This document shows positions 23,401 to 35,934 of a stretch of 64,000 nt of DNA, one piece after another. The stretch spans positions 2,070,458-2,134,457 of the forward strand of contig NC_031476.1 of the NCBI RefSeq assembly GCF_000006565.2, written 5' to 3'. Below the pieces are notes generated by a model that did no database searches, was not told where the DNA came from, and saw nothing but the letters and a program-made list of their open reading frames with translations. Source of the DNA: Toxoplasma gondii ME49. Its lineage: Eukaryota > Apicomplexa > Conoidasida > Eucoccidiorida > Sarcocystidae. A program made the translations under genes and the position numbers. Every line of letters starts with the position of its first letter. Position 1 is the stretch's first letter.

Positions 23401-25474
23401 GGGGTAAAAAAGGGGAACGAGAAACTCTGGGAGTGACCGCACTTTGTGCCCGGCCTCGTTCCCCACTGCAAGTCTTGCAAAGCGCTAAATGCGCGATTCA
23501 GTCGCGCCACATCTCGACCTGCGGGGTTGCTATAACCACGTAAATTGTAGGTGTAAAACAATGACAGAGCATATGAAAGGTGTCACATTCTGCCACGGCT
23601 ACTGTCCGTCTTCTTCCTCTATCTTCCACTTTTCTTGTATTAGACGATCTCCGGTTACGTTTCGGACCAGGTCGCGGGTCGCTGCGAGCGCAGCAACGCG
23701 CTTGCGAGAGGGCGTCGAAAGGCGGAAAAGTTTTCCCCCCTCTAAGCAAACACGAGAGGTGGAAGCTCAGCGCTGTGCCTGGTCTGGCGCCGGTGTCTCT
23801 GCACCGTATATTCCTTGCGCCGATTGCACCCCCACTTCTGCTTTCTTTCCGAGTTTTTTTTCTCGGCAAACTGCGATACAACCGGCTCCGCAGACACGAA
23901 TCTTTTCTGGAGGAGTCTGGAGAAGCTACCCCGTCGCTTCGGACAGTCCCCCTCGCAGCAACTGCCCCTTCGTTTCCGCTTTTGACAACTCCTCCCCCCA
24001 AGACCTGTCTCCCGTGCCGTGTTCGTTTCGCGAGTTTATCTCTCCTTCCTGCCAAGTCTGTTTCTAAATAAATGCGTCTTTTCCGCGAAAGCCTCCGCCT
24101 CCACGTCTACAACCCTGCAGGTACGTCTCTTTTTTCTCTCCGGTGGCGCGCAAAAAACATTTTCTTCCGTGACGGAAAACGCACTTGTGTGTGCGTTCCA
24201 AGTCGCTAACACTTCTCTTCGACTTCCGTACACCCTTGCTGCGATCCACGATCCTTGTCTTGATGGCTGAAACACAATTGCGGGGAAGTGCCTGCGAGTG
24301 CTGGTTTCTGCCTTTCCGTACCCTCCATTTTTGACGATTTCCTGAAGAGAGCGTCCTTGCACGGTCGGGAACTGTGGTACTCGCCAGCGGTTTCGCTTTT
24401 TGAACACACAACTCCTCTGCCGTACGGGAGAAAACTTCTATCAGTAAATTGTGGACCTTCAAGGAAATGCAGAAAGGTGCATTCGGTGGTGAAACTCTGC
24501 GATGTCGACCTCTCCAGTCACGTAGTTCCCGGGGAAGTCAGTCACTTTGAGGAAATGCCCACGGAAGGTGGCGAAAGCCCTCTTGGATAATACGCGAGCT
24601 TTCACAGCTCAACCGCGTCTGCAGGGACTGCACATCCGCATTATAGGCACTCCTCTCATGTATCTGCTTCTTCCGATTTCTCGTGTGCCCTTTCTTGACT
24701 TCGTCGACGGAGGATTGGAATTCTCGGGAGTAAATCTGCGGACCACTCTGTCGCACTCCAGTGTCTGCCGTCTTTTTGTTTCCAAAGCTTCCGGCGGCCA
24801 TTTCTTCTGACGTCTCAGTGTGGAGGGGAAAAGGGTCTTACCGTTTTGTGCCGAGTTTGTGTGGAGGCTTTGGACACTTTTTCGGACAATTCACTAGGGT
24901 TAGGCTCGACTTTGTGTTCGAACCAACCTGAACTCCGTCATCCTGTCTATATACATATCCTGAGACCAGTCCACTTTCTTGTATCTCGAAAGCTCACCTC
25001 GTGCCTTGGGCGAACCCAAAGAGCGGTGTTGAAGTGGAAGGCGTTTCTCCTTTCGTGGCCGGCAACGGCGCCTTTCTGCAGATCTGTCCTGTCAACCGCT
25101 TCCGCTTCTTCGCGTGCGTATCACGGTTTCACTTTTAGGTCTGGAGGATCCACGGAATCGGTAAACGAACGGGGTGCCAACGCAACTCAACAACCAGGTT
25201 CCGTGTGTCTTCCCGGTGTATGTACACACTCGCCACGAGCCCACTTCGTGGCAGCGCCTCGCACATCTGCACCGCCCCCAACATCTGCCGTTGCTTGTTT
25301 CTTCAGGTCTTTTTCGGGAGGCTAAAATGCTGTAGCGGAGCTCCTGCGGCGCCAGGCCCTCTTCTTCAACAGTCGCGCGTTTCTCGTGTACGAAGAACAG
25401 TTGATCTTTTCAGGATTTTTTTCAGCGGCCGCAGCCTCCGTCTCTCGTCTCAGTGAGATTTCCCGTTTTAGAAA
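20434..25474. other. Long divergent intergenic region between SPC25 and the BFR1-like gene
   Basis: Five kilobases between two start codons. From about 23200 to 25470 the plus strand is pyrimidine-rich, like a long 5' leader of the BFR1-like gene, possibly with a leader intron. A minus-strand frame at 22173-21982 begins with ATG and is acidic; it could end at a GTGAAC donor near 22008 and be a first exon, but no following exon could be joined. A minus-strand stretch at about 21200-21060 (FWHRVTKELSERLF) is protein-like yet also unplaced. I do not call a gene here. Confidence 0.5.
25439..25452. promoter_or_regulatory. Paired CGTCTC (WGAGACG) motifs before the BFR1-like start
   Basis: Two abutting copies, CGTCTCT and CGTCTCA, end 22 bases before the ATG at 25475. 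Read on the other strand they are AGAGACG and TGAGACG. WGAGACG is a motif described as enriched in Toxoplasma promoters. Two more copies lie upstream at 24124 and 24811. A function here is inferred from the motif only, and the pair may fall within the transcribed leader. Confidence 0.4.
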
Positions 25475-28400
25475 ATGGCGAACGCTACGGAGAAAGCCAG
25501 CCCTGCGGGCAAGAAGGACCACAAGGAGAAACTCGCTCCCGTCCCGAAGCCGAACGACAAAGAATTCAAGGACCGCATCGAGGCCGAAACGAGAGCGATC
25601 GATGAGTTGAAGGCGAAAATCGTAAGGTTTTTAGCTGCTGCTTCTCCGGTCCTCAGCCCCGCAGGAGAGTTGCTGACTGGAAGCCGTGCTTTTTTGTGTT
25701 TTTTTATTTTGGACCAGCCGGCCGAAGAAGCTCGTCCGTTCTCCGTATTTCTCTCCATCACGTAGCAACGCTCCCCTCGGGTTCCTGGGCGCCGTCAATT
25801 CCAGATATTACACAGGATCTCTGCTCGACTCAGCGGCTTTGATTTCCATTCTTTCGCTACGAGGTGGAATCCCACGTACCGGCACTGATTGAAAGTCGTG
25901 CCTTTCGAGAAGTGCATGTTTCGAGTCGAGAAATGCCTGGCTGCCGCGTAGACCGTGAAGTCTTCAGTCGCGCGAGCGTTGCCCCATCGGCATCTCCGTG
26001 TAGGCTCGTCTACCTTATCGCGGAGCAGAGTCCGCTGTTGCTGGACGTCGAGAGCTTTCGGTCTCTCGTTGCTTTCTGTCTCTGCATGCAGAACGACTTG
26101 CAGCAGCGTATCACTTCCGTCGTCGGCGGCCGAGACGAATACAACCGGAAGAAGCAGGAAATGCGCTCGCGGCTGGACGAGCTGCAGGCGCAAATGGACA
26201 AGTACGAAGCAGAGAGAAAGAGGCTGACTGAGGCGATCGACTCCCGACAGAAGGAAGGCTGGGAAATGGTCAGTTCCAAACTCGAGGCACCGTACAGACT
26301 CGATCCACATGGTGGGAACTCCGCTGTTTTTTTGGCATGTCGTCCTGCGTTTCCGGTGACTCCGTCGACACACAGATTCAAGGGGGAGTCCGCTGAGTCC
26401 AGTGGCACATCCAGTGGCGGTGCAAATCTCCAGGTCGCGCATGCACGCAGTTCGCATTCGTGATCTTTCCCGCCCTCCTTTCTTGTGCGGATAGTCTGCT
26501 CGGATTGCGTAGTTCGATCTGCGTATTTGGGCCGAGACACACACGGGCGCGTCGGATGATTGTGGTGATATCCGTTGTCACATAGAGAGAAAGGCACGTT
26601 GTCGGCGGTAGCTGGAGACACAACGCGTCAGGGGAGGTCTTTGCTTCCAAGGTGGAGGACGGAAACGGATGGAACAACTTGTCAGAGAATCGTGTGAATC
26701 ACACGCGAACCTGCGACATGTGGACGACACTCGCCTGGATGTCCCGCCGCTGCCTGCTGCTCGCGTCTGCCTTTTTTGCAGAAGCAGAACGTCCAAGACA
26801 TGAAGCGAAAGCTGGGCTTCTCTTCGACAGAGGAGATCGACAAGCGGATCGCTGCCCTGGAACATTCGATGATGACGAGCACCTTGACTCTGAAGGAAGA
26901 GAAGAAACTTCTCGACCAAATCAAGCAGCTGAAACACAACAAGCCTCTCGTCGGCAAATTCGCAGGTCTCGAGGCGGGCGCCAGCTCCTTCGAGGAAACC
27001 TCCGTCTGTACGCATCTGCCGTTGAGTTCCCGCACGCACCCGCAAACACTGCGCTCCCGTTTCGACGAAAAATCACACACACACACAGATGCAAGGCGCT
27101 ACACAGTGTATCCCCAGTATACATACCTCTATATGTGTGTGCGTATATATATGTATAGGTGTATACAGCTACGTATATATATATATATATATATGTATAA
27201 TTGTTGCATGGGGTTTCACTAGTTTCAACATACATACACACACGTATATATATATATATATATACATGGATGTACATTGTATAGCGTGGAGAGATCCGCG
27301 TGTTGTGTGGGATGTTTTAATCTATGTAAGGTTTTCGGCAGGGAGTTTTCGTGGTTGAGATCGTGTCTTTTCGTGAAATTCCGTGTCTGGGATTTTATGC
27401 ATGATTCACGAGAAACGCCTCCTTTGTGAAACCTGGACGCATTTACCCGCTCGATGTAGGTGTCAAGATCTTGTTCACGATCGTCATGGAAGTTGAGTCT
27501 TTTTTCAGATCCTCTGCGCGCGATGCTGGACGAGGCACGCACCAAGTTGCTGGAACTGCGAGCGCTGAAACGTGAAGAGCAAGAAAAATATTTCGCTCTG
27601 GTCAAACAGCGACAAGAGGCCACTGCTCCCGGCCGCGAACTGATCGAAGAGCGCGACCGACTCTCCAAGCAGATGAGTGAACACATGATCAAGGTGAGCA
27701 GAAAAGAATCAAACAGCGACGAAAAAAGGACTAGCGAAAAAACTCATGTGATCCAGTGAGACAAGTAAGCAACTATGAGAGAAAACGCTCTGCATGCAGG
27801 GGTCACGTATGGATCGCAGTCGATCCTCGGCGTCCGATGATAGACTTTGTCCTCTGTATATGTGCCTGAGAATTCGCCCGCTTCGGATCCACCGCAAGAA
27901 CGCAGTGAGTTGCGCAGATGTTCCTCTCTCAGAGAAATGCACTCTAAGCTGTGTAGTTTCACAGGGGGGACTTTTTTCTGTAGGTTTTGTGTAGACGCAT
28001 GTTCACAAGTGTACTCGATATCGCGAGCAAACGAACAGAGTGCACTGGTGGCACTCGGAGTTGGGGAGGGCGTCTGCGACGGGAGGCCTGCAGTGTCAAA
28101 TGCCAAAAAGGAAAGAATGATCCGTTGAAGTGTATTCCCGGTCCCGTTATGCGCGAGGTGAATTGAACTCTGTCCTTAGAAATGTTTTTCGCCAGTTTCT
28201 TGTGTGTTGTGTGTTTCTGAAGCACCATCTTCCGCGTTTCCTTTGATCTCTGTGTGTCTCTTCCAGCGTCGGGAGATTCAGGACGAGTATAAGAAGGAAA
28301 ACTGGAAGTACCAGGCCTTCCTTGCTCAGCAGCGACAGGAGAGGAATGAGAAAGTGAGTTTTCATTCGTTTCCATTTTCCTTGGTTTACCGGAGACGAGA

Positions 28401-30114
28401 ACGCAAGCCTTTTTGCTCCCCCGCATTGCATGGCGTCCGGCCGCCTCTCGCTGCTCTAAGTCTCTCGGACCTTCTCCGGGCGACGGTGACTGTGTGCATG
28501 CTCTGAGAAAAGAGATTCGGTGTTCTCTCTGTACCCTTGTCTGTGTCATCTCTGGGATTGCCAGTCTTTTTCTCGCGGTCTTGCCCTTTTGCGTGCTTTT
28601 GACGCTCCAAAGCCGATCTCAAGAACCTTCGCAGTTCTAGAGATTCTTTGAGAGTGGTGGAAGGTTTCCAAGAAAAGGTTTTCACTGTTTTCTCGCGCTC
28701 TACAGATGAGGGAAGAGCGCGCGCGTCGTCAGATTGAGCAGGAGCGAGCAAACTTGGAGAGACAGCTGGAGATGGTGGATGAGGAACCTGTCGATGGAGA
28801 GTTGATTCTCCTCACCCAGACCATCGCGTACGTCCAGAAAATCATGGACGAACACAACCAGACCCAAGACGGCAGTCCCGGAACTGAGCAGAAGAAGACC
28901 CCCGAGGCGGTGAGTCGAAAAATGCTTTTAAATTCCTTTCGTGTCGGAAAAGCCACGCCGTCAATTGTGGGTTCAACATACTTGCATTGATGCTTATTTG
29001 ATCGCATGTGTATCTGTGTTTATGTCTCTAAATGTTCATATATATATATATATATATATAAATAAAATATATATATAAATGTGTATGTATAAATACATAA
29101 TTATATATATATATATATGTATGTATGCATATAGGCGTGTCTTTCTGCTTGTGTCGCGTGTTGCGCGGTTTGCTTCCGCGAGTTGACGCTTGGGATGGAA
29201 TATGATGCTGTGTCTGTTCAGCCCAAGGGCGACGGCATGGCGCTCTTGCCGAAGAGCCAGCGCGAGGAAGAGTATTTCTTCGCGCCCAAGGGTGGAAAGA
29301 AGAAGACCGAAGGCGGGAAGAAGGCGAAGCCGAAGAACATCAAACACGACATCGGCACGCTGCTCTACTTTGAGCAGTGCGGGGTACGTATCCCTCGAAT
29401 CGGGTCGCAGGCGTCCGGAGACACCTCTCACTTGACTCGAGACGGCGGGAACAAGCGTTTAGAGTCGACAATTGTTTCGACGAACCGCGAGAACTTCGCA
29501 CCTCGCTTCGCGGTCTCTGGTGACGCCTCGTCTGTCTTTGGCAGTCGAGCTCTCGCCTGCAACCGACAGAAGTCGCTCCGTGTCTTCATCCGAAACACGG
29601 AGCTGCTTCCGCGACAGACGCTCTGGAAGGCCTTCCGCACCGCAGGGACCCACACAGTGCTCTTTCTTTCATGCCAACAAACCGAACTGCACTCTGCCAC
29701 ATCATACTATATATATTTATAATTATATATATATATATACTTATACATATATCTACTTATACATATATCTACTTATATATGTATCTACTTATATATATAT
29801 ATATATATATGTTTATATCTGCATGTAAATCTGTCTCCGTCCCTCTCGTTTTGCACGTGTGAGTGCGGCGTCCGATGATCTGCGTTGGTTTCCAGGTTGC
29901 GGCGCCTGTCTGTGAAGGAGATCTGGAGCCATGCATGAAGACACTGGAGGAGAAGCTGGCGGCAGCAAAGGAGTTGCAGGCGACGAAGGCTGCACGCGTC
30001 GAAGCTCGGCGTCAAGAACTTCAGAGAGAGTTGGAGGCGATCGACGCGCGCGTCGCGGGCGTCTCTGAGAAACGGGAGGCCGAGAGCGAAGACGCAGAAG
30101 ACACGGAGGAGTAG
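25475..30114 (+). CDS. BFR1-like coiled-coil protein (nuclear segregation/mRNP protein)
   Basis: Eight exons: 25475-25621, 26092-26268, 26782-26965, 27509-27693, 28267-28353, 28706-28909, 29222-29383 and 29896-30114; 454 residues, all phases consistent with GT-AG introns. Nearly the whole protein is charged coiled coil. The block KLGFSSTEEIDKRIAALEH followed by LKEEKKLLDQIKQLK is characteristic of the BFR1 family (conserved GF.S.E.ID..I..LE, then S..EEK..L..I..L). Later segments KYFALVKQRQEA and WKYQAFLAQQRQER continue the helix. There is no signal peptide or membrane segment. Known: yeast BFR1 is a cytoplasmic, ER-associated RNA-binding protein linked to polysomes and chromosome ploidy; the 'nuclear segregation' name comes from that mutant. 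Introns 3, 6 and 7 carry large TA microsatellites. The closest alternative is a generic coiled-coil protein. Confidence 0.8.
27141..27267. repeat. TA/GTATATA microsatellites in BFR1-like intron 3
   Basis: Several TA runs separated by GTATA units and by about 40 bases of unique sequence. All are intronic. Confidence 0.85.
29036..29125. repeat. TA microsatellite in BFR1-like intron 6
   Basis: Two TA blocks separated by AAATAAAA and ATGTATGTATAAATAC-type sequence, within the intron between 28909 and 29222. Confidence 0.85.
29705..29815. repeat. TA tract with a 16-base tandem unit, BFR1-like intron 7
   Basis: After a TA run, the unit ATATATCTACTTATAC repeats about three times (the last copy changed to TATGTATCTACTTATA), followed by another TA run. 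It lies inside the intron between 29383 and 29896. Confidence 0.8.
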
Positions 30115-32272
30115 AGAACGAGCAAAGCGCTGCAGAGTGAAGACACACTCTTCTCGGCCACAGCTTCGCGACGCAGAAGAGGGTGAACTCTGTTTTGAAA
30201 CGCGCACGAGGGAGGAAACCTGAAGCAGTGAGGAGAGGGGACCATGGAGAGTTTTAAGGTTCGCTTGGGAGCGAAGAGACGCACTGCAAAGGAGAGGTGC
30301 TCAGTTGCCAAGGAGGCCGCGGAGACGGTCTTCCCTTCTCCCTGGCGTGCGTCACCATGAAAGAGAAAGACATGCAGCGAGCTAATTGTTGTGCGAGAGA
30401 GTTCTGCTTTTTGCCAGCAACATTTGCCTCGGACTTCTCGCCTCCTGTTTGTTCTGGTGTCTGCGGACTAATGAATCCTTTTCTGTCTCCACACAAGCGA
30501 CTCTTCTCGCCGCAGAGCGAGTCTCGCCCAGAGGCTCCGGTGGCGGGAGGCCTTACGCAGCAGACACTCGACACGGAGACACCCTACACTTTCGCAGAAG
30601 CTTGTCCAGACACTAAGTGAATGCATGTCTGGGGGGGGGGGGTTTCCCCTCTTGACAACCGCCTAGCACTTGAAACGACGAGCTGCCCTTTTTGAGTCTT
30701 TGGGATTCGACCTGATTCTTCTTTTCGCGTCTGGTGCGCGTGCCTCCCATAGGATTTTTAATTTGTTTCAGTCCTGAAAAGACTCCTTTCCATGCGATTA
30801 AAAGCTTAGAAACTGCTGTCGGTTGTCCAAATGAAAGCTTCGTATCTCTAGAAGATAGTGTCAAAAGTCGTTACACCTTTGTTTCGCGTCTGAAACGGAT
30901 CGAAGGTCACGCAAAGGGAACCCTCCGTTCAACCGCATTCCACAGAAAACAAAGGTTCTTCTTGTTGAAAGTCGAGTCTGTGCATTCTTTTCGAATCGCC
31001 TCGGAGAGAGCTCAGAAGATGGGAACGCGCGAGTAAGGGGAGATCTAGGACAAATCACTCGCTGTTCGGAAGAGGCCAAGAAAAACCTCGTTCCTCCTTG
31101 AGGCGCGCCCTGGGCCTCAAGGCCTTTAGCAGAGGTGCAGAGGCAGAGGCTCTATCCTGCAGGGGCGATGACTCACGCGGGCGCCGCAGGAAGAAGCCAG
31201 AATATGCGTACGCCTCTAGTTCCACACTCGCCAGTCCAGTGTGTAAGTTTTGTGTATGCTGAGGTGCTCATGTAGTGAAACCGTGAAAACTGGAATCGTT
31301 TTTGAACAGGAACACTGCGGTGGTCCGACGACACAAAAGATACAAGCTTTCAGAGGAACTCGCACTGTACCGGAGCAGTTAGAGATCTCGACACCCAGTA
31401 GCGAAACTGAAGGGGTGCATGCGGCGGCGCGGCGTTCTGACTCTAAACTCAACGCAGTTGAGCGTGCTTTCTGGCATACAGCGTTTCCACGTCCCTCGAG
31501 CTTCTTTACCGAGCAGAAGACGCCCCAGTCGCCTTAACTGTGAACGATGGCCACTCGGCCCCGGAAAAAGCGTTACTAAAGCTGCAGTCCCGCGAAAAGG
31601 CGAGACAGAGAGTTGCCTGCAGAGACGCGACAACGACAGTAGCGTGCAGCATCCTGGTTTCCACTCTGTGCTACTATTCTAACAAGATGCTGAAAGCAAG
31701 CGAATGCACACGATGCTTCTGGTTTTTCTAATATCTGAGAACTACACCGAGTGATAAAAACTTAAAACTTTAAAACGGAAAACAAAATATATAAAAAAGT
31801 AGTGTAAATCCACGCGAGAGCCAGCCAGCTCGTGCTCTTTAATGTCGGGAAGAAGTCGAGTTTCTTAAGCAGGCGGTATGCGTCAAATCGCCTTCGGTTT
31901 GCAGCCAACAACAGAAAAAGGCAAACGGGACAAAGAAGCATTGCCAAACGCATCCTCATTCATGTTACATAAACAAACATATATATACGTATACATATAT
32001 ATATATATATATATACTGTACAGAGGAATATGTCGGAGAAGCAGAGCTTCAGAATCAAGGCCGACAAAGAGTGCAGGAACAAAAAAAGAAGAGAGAAAAC
32101 TTGTGCTTTTTAAGGAAGAGAGAATTCGAGAAAAAGGGTCCGAGACACGGCGAACGAAGAGAGAAAATGATGCATCTCGTCGCTCTTGCTGTCGTCGCTG
32201 CGTCGGCTCAGAGCGCGTCAGTTTCGCGTTCTTCTCTCTGGTTGTTGTGCGCTTCGAAGCCCCGCGGCCTTT
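30115..32272. other. Convergent intergenic region between the BFR1-like gene and RAD54
   Basis: Holds both 3' UTRs, a run of 12 G at 30631-30642, repeat copy B near 31668 and a TA tract at about 31978-32013. No coding exon is supported; open frames at 30734-31036 and 31250-31537 have no family signature. Confidence 0.6.
31668..31730. repeat. Dispersed repeat copy B
   Basis: Partner of the copy at 1083-1145: shared CTAACAAGATG core and the same GATGCTTCTG end, in the same orientation. About 30.6 kb separates the copies. Confidence 0.6.
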
Positions 32273-35200
32273 TCACTCTTCCTCACTCGACGTTTCGTCG
32301 ACGCAAACGACAAACTCCTCGTCTTCTTCTGAATCTGCTAGTTTCCTTTTCTTCGACAGCCCCTCAGAGAGAGCGACCGGGGACGCCGGCGCACGCGCCG
32401 AGAGAGTTTCCCCACACGGAGAAGCCTCAGCAGAACTCTTCCCGCAAACCGGTGCCGCAGCCGCAGGCGACTGACAAAAGAAAAAGAACATCAAAGAAAA
32501 AGAACTAACAGAAAAGGTCTAAGGAAAGGAATAAATGCACGCCAACACAAAATCGGACTCTGTCTTCACCGCGGGGACTTGGAACAGAACATCGAGTGCT
32601 TTCCCTGAAGGCTTGATTCGCTCCGCACAGTCGTAGGTAAAGAGGAACTTGGAGACTGAGGCTAGCGGCCGACAGTACAGTTGACGGGGATTAAAGTTAA
32701 GTGCGCAGGATACTGGAGAACCAAACTCAAGCACTTTGCTTTGTTTTCATCCGGTTTGGACAAGGTGCACAAGCTTGGCAAACTCAGTTGCTTGTCGAGC
32801 TTAAAACCGGTCTTCGGTTTCCTCGACTGTGAACCAAGGGGGGGAATAAGCTTGCCGCTTTGGGACATCGAACCTGTTTTTCTCTGTTTCTTCTAGACTC
32901 CCCGGAGTCTTTACCTGGGGTTTCCCCTCGTCCTTGAACTCGATACGACAGGACATAACGAAACTGATAGGCTGCTCAGAAGAAATCATTTCTTCATCTT
33001 CCCTGTCACACGCGAGAGGATCGACGCAGGCGAGCGCCGCCTGCCGAAGGCAAGGATCAGGCACACTCGCCAGGTCTCGGTGGTGCGCCCAGGTCACCAG
33101 ATCTGCAGTCGGAAGAAGAACATATCGTGGAAGGGGAAACTAAGAGAGAAGCAGAGAAAGTAGAAAGAAGCTGGGAACAGCGGAGAGGGGAGTAGAAGAA
33201 AAGGAAAACAGTGGGAGCGTACGGAGGTATTCGATTGGAGAGACAGAAGACGCCCAGTGAGAGAGGAGCAAGCATCTAGATCGCTTTTTCTATCTACGCC
33301 ATGTACGCGTTTGCGACCTGGTGCTGCGTAGAAGATCTTTTTTCCGGTTGCTCTCTGGATTTCGGTCGTACCGTCCTCGTCAAAATCCTCGTCAAGTTGG
33401 GGGACGGAGCCCAGCATCTCTTCTTCCGTCTCTCTTCTCTTCGCCTCGCGCCTCTCGTTTTCGCCTTCGTCTGCCAACGGCAAAACAAAGCCTGGCTTTC
33501 GGCTAGATGAAACCGCAGCAAACACTCGCCTTCAACGCTGGATATATAGCGCGCAAGATACTTCACCGCCTCCCAGGCAAAAGCACGAGAGAACAACCTG
33601 ACCTTGGCCTGCCCGGCCGAGCTGAAGGCACACCTCGTGGAGACGCGCGTCGACCCCAGAGGCCACAGAAGAAGCGAGAATGAGACTGCAGGACCGAAGG
33701 CCAGGGAACGGAGATGCGAGCGAGAGAAGAAAGGAAGGCGAAAGGGCAGAGAAGCAGAGGAGACACGAGACACTGCCCAGAGGCGTAGATACAGAGAAGT
33801 GCTGACATAGTTCTGGGACGAAGAGAGAGGGACCTCGAAAGAAGGAAGCTGCGTTTCTCCTTTTCTTACTTTCAACATCCTGGCCAGCCGCGCGGCAACC
33901 ACAGCGTCTACACTCGAGCATGTCGTGCGTATCCGACAGAGTGTCTTCTCTCAGGCGAAACAGATCTTTCACCAACTCGGTAGACAAACTGAACGAAGCG
34001 TGTGGGAAGAGCGAGGGAAGAACAAAGACATGAAGAAAGAAAAGATGCAGACCGACGCATGCACTCAAAGGCGAGACCAACATAAATAGATTTCTGGAAT
34101 GAAAATTCGACAGGACGTAGAGTTGATACGCTCCACATTTGAGGAATACGAGTTTTCCTGTTATGAAACGAACAACGTGCTTGGCTGTCGGCTGCTTCTC
34201 TCTTGACTCGCACGATTGACCTCCATGAAAGACTTCTCCTTCAGCACAGACACCGAGAAGACACGCATGCAAGACTGCAGCAGGAGGCGTCAGGCCACCA
34301 AGAACTCAATATGCAGAAGTCGTGTGAAAACATCAGAAGACTACTCAAAAAAAAGTGAGCACCACACCGGACAGCGTGCATGCAACTGTTGAGCTTCACA
34401 TCGACGCTGTCTGCACGACTATTCTTCCTGCAGGTTTCTTAACTTGGTCAGGGAAAACGCGACAGAGCTGGTGCACCTGAAGAGAGGAGAGGAAGACAGA
34501 CAGACATAAAACTTGCATGCTTTCGTAGCACGCCTGCGCTGACCTGTCTTTGATTTGATTCTCCCCGTCGCTGACGAGCATCGCACTCAGGCCGTCTTTG
34601 CAGATCTGGCGCTGAACCAACAAAAAACAGAAACCGTGTTTCACTCGGCACCTGCTTTGAAATCGCCGTTTCTCTCCCAGAAATAGACCACAATTCTGTG
34701 CATGCAATTCCACGTGGACAGCTCCTGAGACGCACAAGTTTGTACTGACACACATCTGTGAATGCGCACACGCATGTACACAGAATATCCACAAATACAT
34801 ATATGTTTATATACATATATATACATATGTAAATATATATATATATATATATATACCTGAGTATAAATGCACTGGAGGTTTGTTGACACCTACATATTTG
34901 TTTCAAAACACATCTATACAAACATGCATAGAGACTCCCATATGCGCATACATTTATATATATACATTTATATATTTATATATTTATATATATATATATG
35001 TTTTGGACACCTGTTGACAGCTACAAGTAAGCATGCAAATATATCTACATATACACATAAATGTATAAACATGTCAAGAGTTGCCCGTGTATATATATAT
35101 ATATATATGTATGTATGCGTGTATGCATGGAGATGCGTTTCGATGTGCTTTAGAGAATACAGAAAATGACGTGGTTTGAATTTTTCAAAAACGCGGAGAA

Positions 35201-35888
35201 ACCTTCTCCGGGGCACACAGACGAACTTGGTAGATTTTTTCTTCAATCGTTCCGGTGCTGAAGAAACGATAAATGTAGCAGGACTTCTTCTGGCCATCTC
35301 TCCACACGCGCGCAAGTGCCTGACACGAAACGCAGAGAGGAGGGAGCGGGGGAAGCGAAGGTGGAACAGCGGCGAAAACGAGGCAGCCAAGAAGACGAAG
35401 AAAACGTGCGAAAGGAGATAAAGTCGGAAAAGGAGGGGGACGGAAAACGAAGGAATTGCGTGGGGACCGATGTGACGGCAGCGACGAGGAACAGAGAGAA
35501 GGGTGGAGAACAAGAACTCCGAAAGAAACTGACGATTGTGGAGAAAGAAGAAAATAGAAGCAAACGAGGCAGCGAAAGGCACGAGGAAAAGAAACGCAAG
35601 AAAAACAGGACACAGGACGAACCTGTTTATCATTCGCAGGATTCCAATCAGGGTCAAAGAGCACCAGTCGATTTGCGCCGATCAAGTTCACTCCGCATCC
35701 TCCGGCTTTGCTCGACAAAAGGAAAACGAAGCTGTGAGGATTCATAGGATCATTGAACTTCTGAAGAAAAGGGCATGTAAAACACATGCGTGCACAGACA
35801 CCTAAGGAAAGGTAAACTCGCCTTCAACTCTCCCCCAAAACAGCTTATACAGCACTTGACACAGACTCCTACATATATACATACATAT

Positions 35889-35934
<46 letters not shown>

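Noticed and set aside
25864..26463. Plus-strand open frame of 199 codons around BFR1-like exon 2
   Set aside because: It is exon 2 plus readthrough into both introns; splice signals at 26091 and 26269 explain the coding part.
32519..32740. A possible extra RAD54 exon before the last one
   Set aside because: Its best reading frame needs a phase that the preceding exon does not supply; joining 32915 directly to 32470 keeps phase 0.
33532..34272. Minus-strand open frame of 246 codons
   Set aside because: It only runs through RAD54 exon 15 and its two flanking introns; the parts outside the exon are pyrimidine-rich intron sequence.
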